64,000 nucleotides of DNA from Morella rubra (GCA_003952965.2 CM025854.1:15540247-15604246); one strand, 5' to 3'. Positions 41,771-54,250 are shown, numbered from the stretch's first letter. The notes: generated from the sequence alone by a model not told the origin. Translations and numbers: made by a program.

Positions 41771-43344
41771 ACCGCTACAGGTTTGTTTTGTTTTGTTTTC
41801 TTTTTGTTGTTTTTTTTTTCTCTTTGCTTTCTTGTTTAGGTCCGTGTGTTTTTTCCATTTTAGCTTGCCATCTCTTATGTCTACCGGGCTGCCCACGTCA
41901 CATATCAGGTGTATTCTACCCTTTTTAGTTGTTGTCCATTCAGTTGTGATGTTTAAACATTGAGGACAATGTTTCGTTTAAGTTGGGGGGTGCAAATTAC
42001 TCATTTACATATGTTGGTTGGAACTCTGTGACACTTTTACACACATGTACCAATTCTCATTCATAGTCATCATAGTGAATTCAAGAAACCCGTCTTGATC
42101 ATTATGCTAAGGTATTCACAGGATTTCTAATGCACTTATGCAAGTTTTGTGGTAAGATGGTGGTTTGACACATGTAGCTAGAGAACTCTTTTGCTTAAGT
42201 CATTATGTGTGAGTTTTGGAGAGGAATGAGAGCCAATACATACTGAAAATGGTGATAAGCATTCATTGATTTCTTGAATTGGGTGCTTCTTTTGAGAATA
42301 TCATTACATGGTTTGTGGTATGATGGTGGAGATACTTGGGAAATGACGAAGGTCAACTTAGGATTAACGTTTGAGCCTTTCCAGCCAACCTTGTAATTAT
42401 AGACCCCTAATAGCCAACTTTGAGCCAAGAAACAGATATAATCTTTTTCTTCATATACCTTCATTATCCATACCTCTCCACATTGGAGTATAGCTTATAC
42501 ACAGATTTTCCTATCCTTTTTACTTCCAAGTGTGTACTAGTTGTGGAATTCTTAATTGTGAAGAACAAGAACAAAAGTTGTGAGATGTTCAAGTGAGTTA
42601 GCTTAAGAGGAGGAAATACCAATGTTGGGCTGAAATAGCAGAATATCAGGGTGATATATATATTCACTTTCTCATCAAAAAAAAGAAAAGAAAAAAAAAA
42701 AAAGAAAAAAAAAAAGAAAGAAATATGAATGAGGCATTATTTGGTGATTTGAAAGGCTGAAGAATATATCAATGAGGATTGTGGTTATTGAGATGTTTAG
42801 TTAGATCCCTTAGGTATGTACTTGGAAGTCTTTGAATCCTTTTCTTGCCCTTTCTTTGGTACCCTAACCTAAGCCACTTTGCAACCTTTTGCATTGACCG
42901 ATCTGATCCCAAGTAAGCCTGTGGAAAGAATGGTTGAATTCTCATTTGTTAGTATTCCTATCATAAGATCAATGTTTGCTTGTTGCTTGTTCATAATTTC
43001 ATAAATCTTCATGTGTGTACACCACTTGTCAACTCCATAGAGAGAGCCCTTCCACGAAACACTATAATACCTATGAGTTATGGAGTTGAACCTTTTGCTT
43101 GAGATGTTCTTGATCTACATGTGTCAAGGTTGGTGGTAAGATGGTCATAGCTTGGAACACACACACACATTCTGTGAATTGCTGTAGTGGACTGATCTTG
43201 GTGGGAATATTGGATTCCTTAGATGGTTTTGATATGTGAATCTGGTAAGTGTGAATGGGTGGCTTATTTTTGTGAGGTTGTATTCTTTTTCATCTCTTTT
43301 GCATAGAAATTGCTCGGGACTAGCAATAAGCAAGTTGGGGGGTG
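41771..43344 (+). other. Non-coding 3' region of the Gypsy element
   Basis: About 1.6 kb without a coding frame. Two polypurine tracts with the same AAGTTGGGGGGTG core are seen: one internal at about 41974-41990 and one directly before the 3' LTR at about 43330-43343. An A/AG-rich run lies at 42677-42725 and a short (CA)n run near 43158. Confidence 0.75.
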
Positions 43345-44148
43345 TGATGAGTGCATAAAAGTGCACTCTGAATGTTACTTCTTCATGTTCATTTGCTAAT
43401 CCATACATATAATTCGGACATTTTAATGGTATTTTCCCAACTTGAATGCTATTTTACAAAGTGTCCAGTTGTGATTAATTTTTGGTGATTTTCTTACAGG
43501 AAATAAATTAAGAAGAGTTGGAATTCTAACCCTAAGAGATGGAGCTTAATTCTAGTTTTGGGCTCTATCCAATCAAGCAAGAAGACCTAGAAGTTTAATG
43601 AATTGATATGGGGTATTGAGTTTGAAAAAAATCCCGAATTGGAAGATCTCCTGCACAGTCTTCAGTATTTTTATCATATCTCTTCCGTCTAATATGGGAT
43701 TAATCCAATGCAAGAAGTATTAGAATTCTAACTTAAAGAGCAACATTTTCTCCAGAAATAGAGATTCTCAAATTCGGACGTTTACTAGGCGAAATAGGCG
43801 CCGCAATATATGGAGAATTATTGGTACAATATTCTTTGAGGAGTCGTCACTTTTATTATCATATCTTCCACGTCAGATATCGGATTGATACGATTCAAAA
43901 AGGATATGAAAGCCAACTCAAAGAGCCAACATTGTATCCAGAAATAACATTTTTCAAACTCCGACTTTTAATAAGATAAAAATGGCCTGAAATATTAGGA
44001 GTAACATCTGGAACATTGAACGTGCGAATTTGGGATACGATTTTCTTTCTTTGGATGGAAGATAGCTTGGAGGATGTAGGAAAGGACTTCTTAAGCTCGT
44101 GGAGGCTGGGTTTTGGAAAGGTTTTTTTGAGTTTCTTTTTCTTTTCTT

Positions 44149-47100
44149 TGTAAGTCCTAGATTAAGGCAACTCAAGAGGGGGGGTGCATTGGGTTTCCAA
44201 ACTTTTTCGCTTTTAACCCCAAAACCGTATTTGCAAAGTAAAGGATAATTTAGCACAAGTATATTAAAGCAACAAGTAAATAAGTGCTAAATGTAAAGAG
44301 TAGGGATAGAGAAGCAAACACGTGATTTTTAGGTGGTTCGGCAAACCCGCCTACATCCACCCCTCAAGCTCCTTCACCGAGCCTTGAGGTTTTTTCACTA
44401 TCTTCCAAATAGTGTACACACTAGCTTCCGGGTGCTAAAGAACCGTACAAGTGTTTTCTCGGACTCAACACTTACAACCCAACCAAGCTTGAGATATACC
44501 CTCTCTAAGCTTCTTCTTTAGTGAACAACCTCACTAAAGGAATCACCTCTTTTGGATATGAAGATACAAGAACAAACTCTCTCAAAAAGTGGATTTGAAA
44601 TTGGAAAAGCTCTATCTGTTTGATTCACACAATGACAAGGATAAGAAAGTGTAATTTGTGTGAATGATATGAGAAATATGGAATAGAAGGTTTAAGATAT
44701 TTCTCAAGCTATGTAAAATGATATGTGGTCGAGCTCTATTGTTTAGAGACAATAGGAAGGTCTTTATATAGGCCACATGAGAAAACTAGCCGTTTATAGC
44801 CGTTTAGGGGTGTGGACCATCTACGGTCGACCGCTATAAATCATTTTCATAGACCGCTACAATTAAAATGTCCATTTTTGACATTTTTGAAATCCCGCTT
44901 CAAAAACCAACTTCCCAAAAGTATAACCAAGGCTTGGAGTTTATATAGGGATGATTTGAAAACATTTAAAGCGCATTTTGGTTGTCAAACATGTGATAAG
45001 AAGATTATGCACGGTTTGAAAAATATGCAAGTGTGTGATTCAAATCCTTGTCAAAAGTGAAACTAAGAGTTACAAGGTTATACCCTATGGTCTTTAATCT
45101 TCACTTTTGAGCTCATTGCATGTTCTTGATCTTCAATCTTCTTGTCTTTGGCTCTTTGATAAAAATGTCTTTGTCTTTGAAGATGTCCATTTTGTAAACT
45201 TAATCTATTTATTAAAATCATCAAAATATCGATTGTGAACAAATGCCAACAATCTCCCCCTTTTTGATGATGACAATAAATTGATAGTTTTGGGATGACT
45301 CCCCCTGTTTTTTGCAATTGGACAATCATTTGAAACTTGAGACAAAGCATTAGTAGCCAATATTTATAATCCAATTCAAAAGGAGAATATATAGTCTTTA
45401 AAACTATCAACACATTTCTCCCCCTTTGTCACATCAAAAAGACAAAGGATATAAACTTAAATGGACGCATCACGTAAAATTTGATAAAAAATAAGATATG
45501 TGCATGCATTATCCATCAAGCTTTTCCAAATATGCATTCTACCAATCATGATCAAAGGGAATACAAGCATATCGAAATTAAGAAATTTCCCCCTTTGTCA
45601 ATCAAAAAGTGAATGCATGGATGTAACTTCAAAAAATAATCATTTTCATCCAAAAGAACAATTTGAGGCTTTCAAATGACAATCATATTGAAATGGTATA
45701 GAGGATGACTAATGGGGACTCAAGTGTCGATCGCTATTACGATAGTAGCCCACCGAGTGGGTTTGTACCAACCACTTAGCTACCCATGCCAATGTAAAGG
45801 TCATTCTCAACCAAAAAAATTTAGGCTCACAAAATCTCATAAAAATTCATGATTTTGTAAAAATGTTAGCTCATAGATGTTCTATTTTGATAAATGCAAA
45901 AATATTTCAAAGATGAATACATTTGCATTTTAGAAGATTAACACATAAGAAATCATCATTAACCAACAATTTAGAACATATTCTCAATCAAGGATGTAGA
46001 AGTTACCAAAGGATTTCCCCTTAGCATTTGTCCTCAAATGTCACAAGCCTTCTTGAAGGCAAGTTTCATCCAAGTACCCTTTATTGCTCCATCCTACAAG
46101 AGAATCAAGAAACCATTTTTGGTACCCAAGCTTTCTTGGGTCCTTCGGTGTTAGCCTTGGTTCCTTTTGGAACCCATGTCTTCTTGAGAGTCTTGCTCCC
46201 AAGTTTCTTCAATGCACAATCAAAAATTAGATGCCCATCTTTGTTGCAAAAATGGCATGTATGAGTAGGTGCACAAGAAGACTTAGCCTTCACAAAATAA
46301 TTCTTAAAATATTTTTGGTGAATAGAAGGCTTGTAGCCTAAGCCACTTTTGTCAAAGACACATCTTTGACTACTAAGCATGTTTTCTAAAGTTTTGCTTC
46401 CTTGAGTAAACTTCTCAATAATTTTGCTTTGAGAAACAATTTTGTTGTTCAAAGCAACTTTCTCTTTTCAAATTCTAAAGCTTTTTGTTGAATAAATCAT
46501 TTTCTAGCTTTAGAGTATCTCACTCATTTTTCAATAAATCAATTTCTTTGAGATCAAAATGAGTTTCTTTTTCAAAGATGTATATTTAGAAACTAATTTT
46601 TCAAATTGACTAAGAAGTTCATCAAAGGCATTTTGAAGTTCAATATATGAAAGTTTCAGGTTCATCATCGGAAGAGTATACCTACCATCATCATCCTCAA
46701 ATGCCATGAGGCACATGTTACAAGTTTCTCCATCTTCTTCTTCGAAGAGGAGCTTTCATCGTTAACATTCCAATATGTTTTTTGTATTTGAGGCTTCTCT
46801 TCTCTTTCTTTATTTTGAGGAAGTTTTTGAACTTTCTAGTTATCAAGACTATGTGTTCCTCATCTTCATCCTCATTTTCGATTATGGAGGATTTGAGAGC
46901 GATCCTCATCTTTTTCTTGCTCTCATCTTCATTCTCGAGCATTTGGATTTCATGGGTCATTAAAGATCCAATAAGCTCATCTAGAGGAAACTTGGTGAGG
47001 TCCTTGGCTTCTTGTATGGCGGTCACTTTGGCCTCCTATGACTTTGGTAGTGACCTAAGGATTTTTCTCACCAAATCGAGTTAGTATAAGATTTACCAAG

Positions 47101-48857
47101 TGCATTCAGGGCATTTATAATTGTGGTAAATCTAGTATACATGACAGTAATGGATTCCTCTGGTGTCATTTTAAACAACTCATAATTATGAACAAGCATG
47201 TTGATTTTTTACTCTTTAACTTGGCTTGTTCCTTCATGAGTAATTTCTAAAGTATGCCAATATATCTCTAGCATTTGAGCATGATGAAATTCTATTAAAT
47301 TCTCCTCTATCCAATGCACAATATAATATGTTCATAGCTCTTGCATCTAGAGAGATTTTCTTTTTATCATTTGCATCATATTCATTTTTGTTCTTGGGAG
47401 ACTCCACTGCTCCAACTTTCTTTGTGGGAATATGTGGACCATTCAATATGCATAACCACAAATCATAATCAATAGATTGAAAATAAATACTCATCCTAAC
47501 TTTCCAATATGCATAATCACTACCATTAAAGAATGGTGGTCTAAGTGTGGAAAGTCCTTCAACTTGAGTGTTGAAGCTTGAAGTTGCCATTCTAACTCAA
47601 GATTGTTAAATCTTGTATAACGAGCACCAAGCTCTGATACCAATTGTAATTCCTAGGATTAAGGCAACCCAAGAGGGAGGGTGAATTAGGTTTCCAAACT
47701 TTTTCGCTTTTAACCCCAAAAAACCGTGTTTGCAAAGTAAAGGATAATTTAGCACAAGTATATTAAAACAACAAGTAAATAAGTGCTAAATGTAAAGAGT
47801 AGGGATAGAGAAGCAAACACGTGATTTTTAGGTGGTTCGGCAAACCCGCCTACATCCACCCCTCAAGCTCCTTTCACCGAGCCTTGAGGTTTTTCCACTA
47901 TCTTCAAATAGTGTACACTCTAGCTTCCGGGTGCTAGAGAACCGTACAAGTGTTTTCTCGGGCTCAACACTTACAACCCAACCAAGCTTGAGATATACCC
48001 TCTCTAAGCTTCTTCTTTAGTGAACAACCTCACTAAAGGAATCACCTCTTTTGGATATGAAGATTACAAGAACAAACTCTCTCAAAGAGTGGATATGAAA
48101 ATGGAAAGCTCTATCTTTTGATTCACACAATGACAAGGATAAGAAAGTGTAATTTGTGTGAATGATATGAGAAATATGGAATAAGAAGGTTTAAGATATT
48201 TCTCAAGCTATGTAAAATGATATGTGGTCGTTCTCTCTTGTTTGAGACTTAGGAAGGTCTTTTTATAGGCCACATAGAAAACTAGCCGTTTATAGCCGTT
48301 AGGGGTCGATTTGACAATTTTACCATTGTACGGTCGACCGCTTCATGTACCGACCGCTTCAACTAGCCATTGCTCAACGGTCATAAAATTTGAATGCTAT
48401 CAAATTTTGTCTCATCATCCGCTTCATATAGCGGTCGACCGCTATAAATCGTTTTCATAGACCGCTACAATTAAAAAGTCCATTTTTGACATTTTTGAAA
48501 TCCCACTTCAAAAACCAACTTCCCAAAAGTATAACCAAGGCTTGGAGTTTATATAGGGATGATTTGAAAACATTTAAAGCGCATTTTGGTTGTCAAACAA
48601 TGATAAGAAGATTATGCACGGTTTGAAAAATATGCAAGTGTGTGATTCAAATCCTTGTCAAAAGTGAAACTAAGAGTTACAAGGTTATACCCTATGGTCT
48701 TGAATCTTCACTTTTGAGCTCTTGCATGTTCTTGATCTTCAATCTTCTTGTCTTTGGCTCTTTGATAAAAATGTCTTTGTCTTTGAAGATGTCCATTTTG
48801 TAAACTTAATCTATTTATTGAAATCATCAAAATATCGATTGTGAACAAAAGCCAACA
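44149..48857 (-). mobile_element. Gag-only Copia-type retrotransposon (TR-GAG-like)
   Basis: An element in antisense to its host Gypsy. LTR A is 44149-45251 (1,103 bp) and LTR B is 47645-48857 (1,213 bp); both run TGTAA...CCAACA. Read on the minus strand LTR B is the 5' LTR, and a primer-binding site for initiator tRNA-Met (TGGTATCAGAGC) follows it. A polypurine tract (AAAAAGGGGGAGA) precedes the other LTR. Only a gag-like gene lies between, and no polymerase is present, so it would need another Copia element to move. The target site is a T-rich run in the Gypsy LTR, which makes the 5-bp duplication ambiguous. LTR A lacks about 110 bp between two CGGTCGACCGCT words. Confidence 0.88.
46105..47590 (-). 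pseudogene. Copia-type gag of the nested element
   Basis: Minus strand, starting at MATSSFNTQVEG (47590). It has the beginning of a Copia gag (FFNGSDYAYWKVRMSIYFQS, then DANDKKKISLDARAMNIL-type words). It continues in shifted frames with LDELIGSLMTHEIQM and acidic/basic stretches. A CCHC zinc knuckle (C-x2-C-x4-H-x4-C) is encoded at 46216-46257, followed by KAWVP-type repeats and a stop at 46105. The frame is broken in at least three places. No protease, integrase or polymerase is found before the LTR at 45251. Confidence 0.8.
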
Positions 48858-50225
48858 TTTTTAGCTATCTTATAAGGGAGAGAGTTTCTTTGCTCGAATG
48901 GACAGCTAAATCTCCAAGCAAGGCTAGGGATGAACTCATACGAATAATGGTATTATCTCTTTGCTTTTGATTCATGTAATCGTTCTTCATGTTGATACAA
49001 CTCTTGTTTATCATTCTCCAGTTGTTATTGGTTTGTTTTCTCATCTCTGAATGATCTTGAAATGATTCTCTTCGTACATTCAGTCATGCTTTCACTACAA
49101 GAAAATCATACTACAGCCACCGAAGCTTTCTATTTGGTCACTAAAACATCAGGCGCCAGTGACCAAATCCATTTGTTGGTCACTAAAGGTACAACCTTTA
49201 TGCTCCCATTCCTAAAACTAAAAACTAGTGTTCTTTCGAGTTCATTGCCATTTTCAGTGTGATTTTGAGACCTTTTTCTTTTTAGCCACGCAGTGAGTTA
49301 ATACAATGATACACATTGGCTTAGGTTATCAGAGAACCACAATCTTCTCGCTTGTGTTGGCAGGAATAATGGAACTCATAAGAGGTCTCTGTCCCCATTC
49401 AACAGACTACCGTCCACCTCCTTTCCCCCATTTACTCTTCGAAGGAGGTCTCTGTCCTCCACTCGATAGATTCCATCCACCTCTTCTCCCCCATATACTC
49501 TTCGCAGGAGGTCTCTATCCCCACTCCGCCATTGTTGATTTCGATTCAGATTCGTAGCTGTGACTCTGTGAGTAACTTGCGATTTTATTCGTTCGGTTAG
49601 TTTTTCAATGCTGACAATGAGGGTGTTAACTCTAATTTGTAGGTCTTGTTGTTTTGGTTGAAATTTGGTTTGAATTGTAGGCCTCCAACCTCATTCCTGG
49701 TTTAGTTCCATTAAAAGCAAGCAAGTTTTACAATTTTTGAATCAAGCAAGTTTTGATCTTTTAGTTTATATCTGGCTCAAGAAGAAATCTCGTATAAACT
49801 GAGATAGTTTGGGAGAACCAGAAACAAAGAAAAAGTTAAATTAAGACTATTTTGAATCTTTTGAATTTCTTTTTTAGTGGGCTCGTTTGCGGCTCAACAC
49901 TACTTTTGTGGTGGCAGTTTCTTTTTGTTCGTGGCTTCAATTTGTCCGTGTAACATAAAATTGCATATAAATATACTTGCATGTTTATGTATTCTGTGTT
50001 TTATTTTTTCTACTTTAATGGATTATTCTCAACCAATTGTCGGTTATTTTTATTCCTCCTCTGTTATGTTGTCATCTATCAACTTGTACTTATGTTGTCT
50101 TTTGTCTTTCTTATAAACCAAGTAGATGCCATTTTTCCCTGGTATAGTTGATGGCCTTGGCCCGCAACTTCTGAAAAATACTAGGAGACAAATACTAGTA
50201 TTGTTAACCAAGTAGATGTCATTGG

Positions 50226-50375
50226 ACCCCGGCTCCAGATGGCAAATTTTCTGTCAAAATTGCCTACATGCTTAACCACTCTCATCGCCATCAGTGCACA
50301 GGTCTTTCGGACTGAAAAAACAAATTGGAACAGACTTTGGTCTTTCAAAATTGAGTAGACTTTTCATAGAAATAA
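50226..50375 (+). pseudogene. LINE zinc-finger fragment inside the CACTA element
   Basis: Plus-strand frames read PDGKFSVKIAYM and, in another frame, TNWNRLWSFKI. These are the words of the RNase H-adjacent zinc-binding region (zf-RVT) of plant LINEs. It is short and disrupted. Confidence 0.55.
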
Positions 50376-51298
50376 CTGGAGGGTACAACAAGAACTTGAT
50401 GTAAGCCATATCTACTTCTCTCATTCATAATGTTTTAGTTGTAGTTTCAAAAAAATTGACTATCTGTTTGGAATTCAAATTGCCATGATATAGTATTCCT
50501 TTTTTTCATTTTTGGTTTCTTTTTTTGTTAGCAATTAATTGTTTGTCTAGCCATTGGATTAATCATCCATGATCTATTGCAAACTTGCAGATAACCCAGT
50601 ATAGAATTGATTTGTACCCTATTTTCTCTTGTGCGCATGCAGTTTGCCCCAATACACTGAAAAGGATATGCAGACAACATAGAATTTCAAGATGGCCATC
50701 TCGTAAGTCCTTGCATCTAATGCATGCTGTAATACTACCAGTACTGTGGGCTATGGATGCTATACTAAGACTAGGTTTTTTATGGGTTTTAATAATGATT
50801 ATACTTTTGTAATCTATTTTTGAAGGATTTTCTTTCAGTTAGATGAATGAGGACTTGCATTGGCGCCTTCGTTTATACCAGTAGAAATTGGCCTTTCGTT
50901 TGTAAGGTTCATGTTTGAAGTTATATTAATGGTGGTCAATGAGTTAAGTCCTTTTCTTCTGCTTTCATTTCAACATAGATACTTCGATCTCCATTCAATG
51001 CGGATGCATATATAGGATTTGGGCTTTCACCCAATGCATTGTCAAGACCTTTGCTTGCCTTCATTTTTCTTCTCTTATTTTTCCTTTATACATGCTTTTT
51101 TTCTGATCAAGATACTTTGGCCTACTTTAAATAATCATGGAAGAAGCAAAGGTTGATTATTACAACTGCAGAGACCTCCTATCTTTTGGAAAAACTTTCT
51201 CTCAATAATGTTACTTTTATGGGTGGAAGTGATGTTTGCCTTTCGGGGCTAAATAATGTCATTTCTTCTTTATAAATAATCAGTGGTTGTTTTGATAG

Positions 51299-51583
51299 AT
51301 TGGAGGACCTCCTGCTGTCATGCACTACCTTCTTGAGCATGGTCTTTTAGATGGGGATTGCATCACAGGTATATATATATATGCACTACCTTCTCGAGCA
51401 TGGTCTTTTAGATGGGGATTGCATCACAGGTATATATATATATATATTTAGATTGTTGCATTCATCAGAAAAACAAAAACAAAAAATACATAATCTCATA
51501 TTAATGTACAAGTATTTCCTCTAGTAACTGGCAAGACAGTGGCTAAAAATGCAGCAAGTTTCCCTCCATTAGCCGAAGGACAG
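51299..51583 (+). pseudogene. Dihydroxy-acid dehydratase-like exon pair in the CACTA element
   Basis: Two exon-like pieces with intact splice borders. 51299-51368 reads [20 protein letters not shown], preceded by AG and followed by GT. 51525-51583 reads TGKTVAKNAASFPPLAEGQ, also between AG and GT, and the phases fit each other. The order and spacing match dihydroxy-acid dehydratase (ilvD family, branched-chain amino acid synthesis). The rest of the enzyme, with its iron-sulfur ligands, is absent, so this is a captured fragment. The first piece was partly duplicated by the 61-bp tandem repeat that follows it. Confidence 0.72.
51321..51442. repeat. 61-bp tandem duplication over an exon and its donor site
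   Basis: Copies 51321-51381 and 51382-51442 share TGCACTACCTTCT through CATCACAGGTATATATATAT, with one base different. The duplication includes the end of the captured exon and its 5' splice site, so the array holds two donor sites in tandem. Confidence 0.88.
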
Positions 51584-52024
51584 GTTTTGATGGCTTGTAT
51601 ACTCGTCTTCCTGATATTTACTAAATTACTGACTGCTATGTTTCGGTTTACTTTTTATCCATTACATTGTAAGGCAAAGAATCCAAACTTTCTTCCTTTT
51701 AAAATTCCGCTCTTGCATCAATAAATTTCAATTGTCTACTTTTGTTTGATTCCTAGGTGTTGGTCATCTGCATTCTCACTTTGTATGATTTTTTGAGTTG
51801 CATTGGTCTGATGCTTTTGCATTGATGCAATGATATGATCACACCATGGAACTCAGACTATATGACTTGATATCTGAGTTCTTGCACCAAGACCAATTGC
51901 TTTGTCACTCTAGCTAGTTTTTTTAATCACATATATATTGTGCAAATGCCCAAGTAAAAATGCTCCCGCAAATTGCCTTCTAATGCTCCAAGACCAAAAT
52001 AAGAATGTAAACATTTTGTTGCAG

Positions 52025-52560
52025 ATTTGGCTGCCATTTTTAACTCTCTGGAATGGTTGGATGGTGAGCATGTAATTGAGGCTAAGGTGAATATTTTAAA
52101 AAGACTAGAATGGTTGATGATGATCTGGGAACCTACTGCTTTTAGACTTCATAGTGATGATCTATCTTCACTGTGTGTCCAAAAGTGCCACCATGTTCTC
52201 TCATCACCTCAAGTAATACACGGCAAAAGTTGTCGATTTTATAGTAGCTGTTGGTCTCTAAATTCACTAAAGCATCTTGCATATAATGTACAATCTCTTT
52301 GAGCTCAAAATCAAACAAGTTTCTGTGAAGACATATGCTTGCAACTCTCATTTTTGGTATTTTACACTTCTGCAGAGGCATGGTGGCAGGGGTTTTGAAG
52401 ATCTGATCTAACTTGAACTTCTTCATTTTTCAAGGAAATTCTAGTAGCAATTGCAAGCAGTGTGGAGCTACTCAAGATGGATTCCAGTATTTAGAGTTCT
52501 ATGTAGATCAGGTTGTATGTATTACTTAATCAGTCAGCCACTTCATTTTGTGAGTAATGT
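52025..52560. pseudogene. Unrecognised gene fragments in the CACTA element
   Basis: A plus-strand exon-like piece at about 52025-52087 reads AAIFNSLEWLDGEHVIEAK between AG and GT. On the minus strand a 94-codon frame at 52426-52142 contains ELKEIVHYMQDALVNLETNS and MREHGGTFGH. A further plus-strand piece (CKQCGATQDGFQYLEFYVDQ) lies near 52455-52515. They look like parts of host proteins, but I cannot name the genes. Confidence 0.4.
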
Positions 52561-53801
52561 ATAGATGCAAAAGCTGTGTATTTGCATTCTAGATGTTGTC
52601 CCATTGTTCGCGTATGACTTGTATATAGATGCACATGAGACTCTGTTTCTGGAGATTTCTACTATGCAGAATTTGTTGCTTGAGAACTGTTCTTTATTCC
52701 AATTGAAATAAGGAGACGAGTCTCCCAGGGAGGAAATTGTAAATTCAAATAAAATGGAATATAATCATAAATAAAGAATACAATATAAAAACTTGCATAT
52801 CTTGAATCTTTGACAAACAGTGCCATCACGTGAACAAAACAATCCATTCCTTTGGAATTAATGGCCACCATGGTCACGAACAATGTCTTGCGACCAAACA
52901 CGATCAGTCGGCAAACATTACTCTCCACTAGAAGGGGTGTTAAGAGTGTCGTCGTCTTTGCTAACAGCATTCTTGACGCCAGACATTCGTCGGTGAAGAG
53001 CTCTCTTGACGCCATGGGCATTCGTCTGTGAAGGTTAACTTTGACCAGCCTGTCCAATTAACCGAAGCCTTTAACGACGGAGTGGGGTATCTTCCCTAAC
53101 GAAATCAACGATCGACGTTGTTGGACCAGTGCTCAGAAAGAGTTTTTGTTGTCAAATCAGAGCTCTCGGCACGCAGCAGAGTTGACCACGCTTCGACAAC
53201 CTCCTTTCGTGGCGGCAAAGCTTTTGTGACGATTTTTGGGGTTTCGGCTACAGAAGCCGCCGTCGTTGGAGCTGAGATTTCTTGTAGTGTTTGTCTATCG
53301 AATAGTTAACGTCCATGATTGTGTTTCAGATAAGTTATTATCTTGTTGATTTGATTTTCTACTGCAATATTACCCACGAGGTATATTGTCGTCATTAGGT
53401 TATGTCAATAAGAATAATAACTCATAAGGTTTTAAAGTGGTGAATGATTTCTCAAAGGGTTACCTTTGAATTAAGTTTTGGTTTGTAGTTCTATATCTTC
53501 CAATTGGGGACTTTGGAGTTGAATTCCCCAGTTGTGTTAATCAATGAATCAAGAGAAATTGATATACCAGATTTGAACGAGGAATTCCCAATGCTTTGCT
53601 ATCCATAATCTTGAGTAACCATTTTCACCATTATAATTCTAAGTTTCTAAAATCATAGTTCAATCAAGTTATTTCCAATTGATAATTAAGTAATTTCATT
53701 TAATTTTCTTGTTCTAATTGTGTTTCTTTCACCTATCTCCCTGAGGAATCGACACCCCAAAGCTGTGCTACAACTACCGTGTTATTCTTTGGGCGTAATC
53801 A

Positions 53802-54250
53802 TGGATTATGATTTAAGCATTCAGATTCAAAAGCATATGTTGTTAACAAAACTTTTTTTGTACCTACTGCTATTAAAGAGAAAGTTCTAGAGGTCAACAG
53901 TCAACCTAAGGCAAGTCTATAGTTAGTCGTTCACGGTAAGACCACTGTTCAAAGTTCTTATGTCTCTTCCAGATTTGTCCCTACTTATTTCTACTGTGAA
54001 AAAAGAGGACGTGTCAAAACTAATGCTTTATATTAAAGACTCATGCAATTATATTTTCAAAACCATTTTCTAAATCTGTTTTTTTCTTACTCAAAGAAGG
54101 TTTGAGTAAGAAAAAACAATGACACTTGAGCATGTTTCAACAGAAAACCAATTAGCTGATTTATTTACCAAACCTATTGATTGTACAAGGTTTGAATTTT
54201 TAAGAAAATCAATTGTATTTGTTCCATGTTGTAAGTATTTCTTGCATTAC
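53802..54250 (+). pseudogene. Copia relic: gag end joined to RNase H end
   Basis: Plus-strand frames include SSRFVPTYFYCEKRGRVKTN, similar to the zinc-knuckle region of Copia gag but with lost cysteines. At 54118-54240 they include LEHVSTENQLADLFTKPID, the end of a Copia RNase H. The polymerase between them is gone, so it is a deletion derivative. It borders the Gypsy 3' LTR directly. Confidence 0.65.

Larger units (their letters stand above)
49093..53289. mobile_element. Non-autonomous CACTA element carrying gene fragments
   Basis: A 4,197-bp element with the diagnostic CACTACAAGAAA at the left end and its complement TTTCTTGTAGTG at the right. A perfect 3-bp TTT target duplication flanks it (49090-49092, 53290-53292). 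The intact site in the 5' LTR has TTT once, so the insertion is exact. No transposase is found. The ends carry subterminal words such as TTGGTCACTAAA. The interior holds pieces of other genes, a LINE fragment, a roughly 59-bp three-copy repeat near 49381-49540 and a (TA)n run near 51370-51450. Confidence 0.92.
43345..53801 (+). mobile_element. 3' LTR of the Gypsy element, split by two insertions
   Basis: The LTR starts TGATGAGTGCATAAAAG at 43345 and ends GGGCGTAATCA at 53801. It is interrupted by the Copia-type element 44149-48857 and the CACTA element 49093-53289. The three LTR pieces (43345-44148, 48858-49092 and 53290-53801) add up to about the length of the 5' LTR, and both breaks match intact sequence there. 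The outer flanks do not carry a matching target duplication (CCTAC on the left, TGGAT on the right). Confidence 0.9.

Noticed and set aside
41771-43344. Envelope-like gene after the Gypsy polymerase
   Set aside because: Some Athila elements have one, but no open frame or membrane segments are found here.
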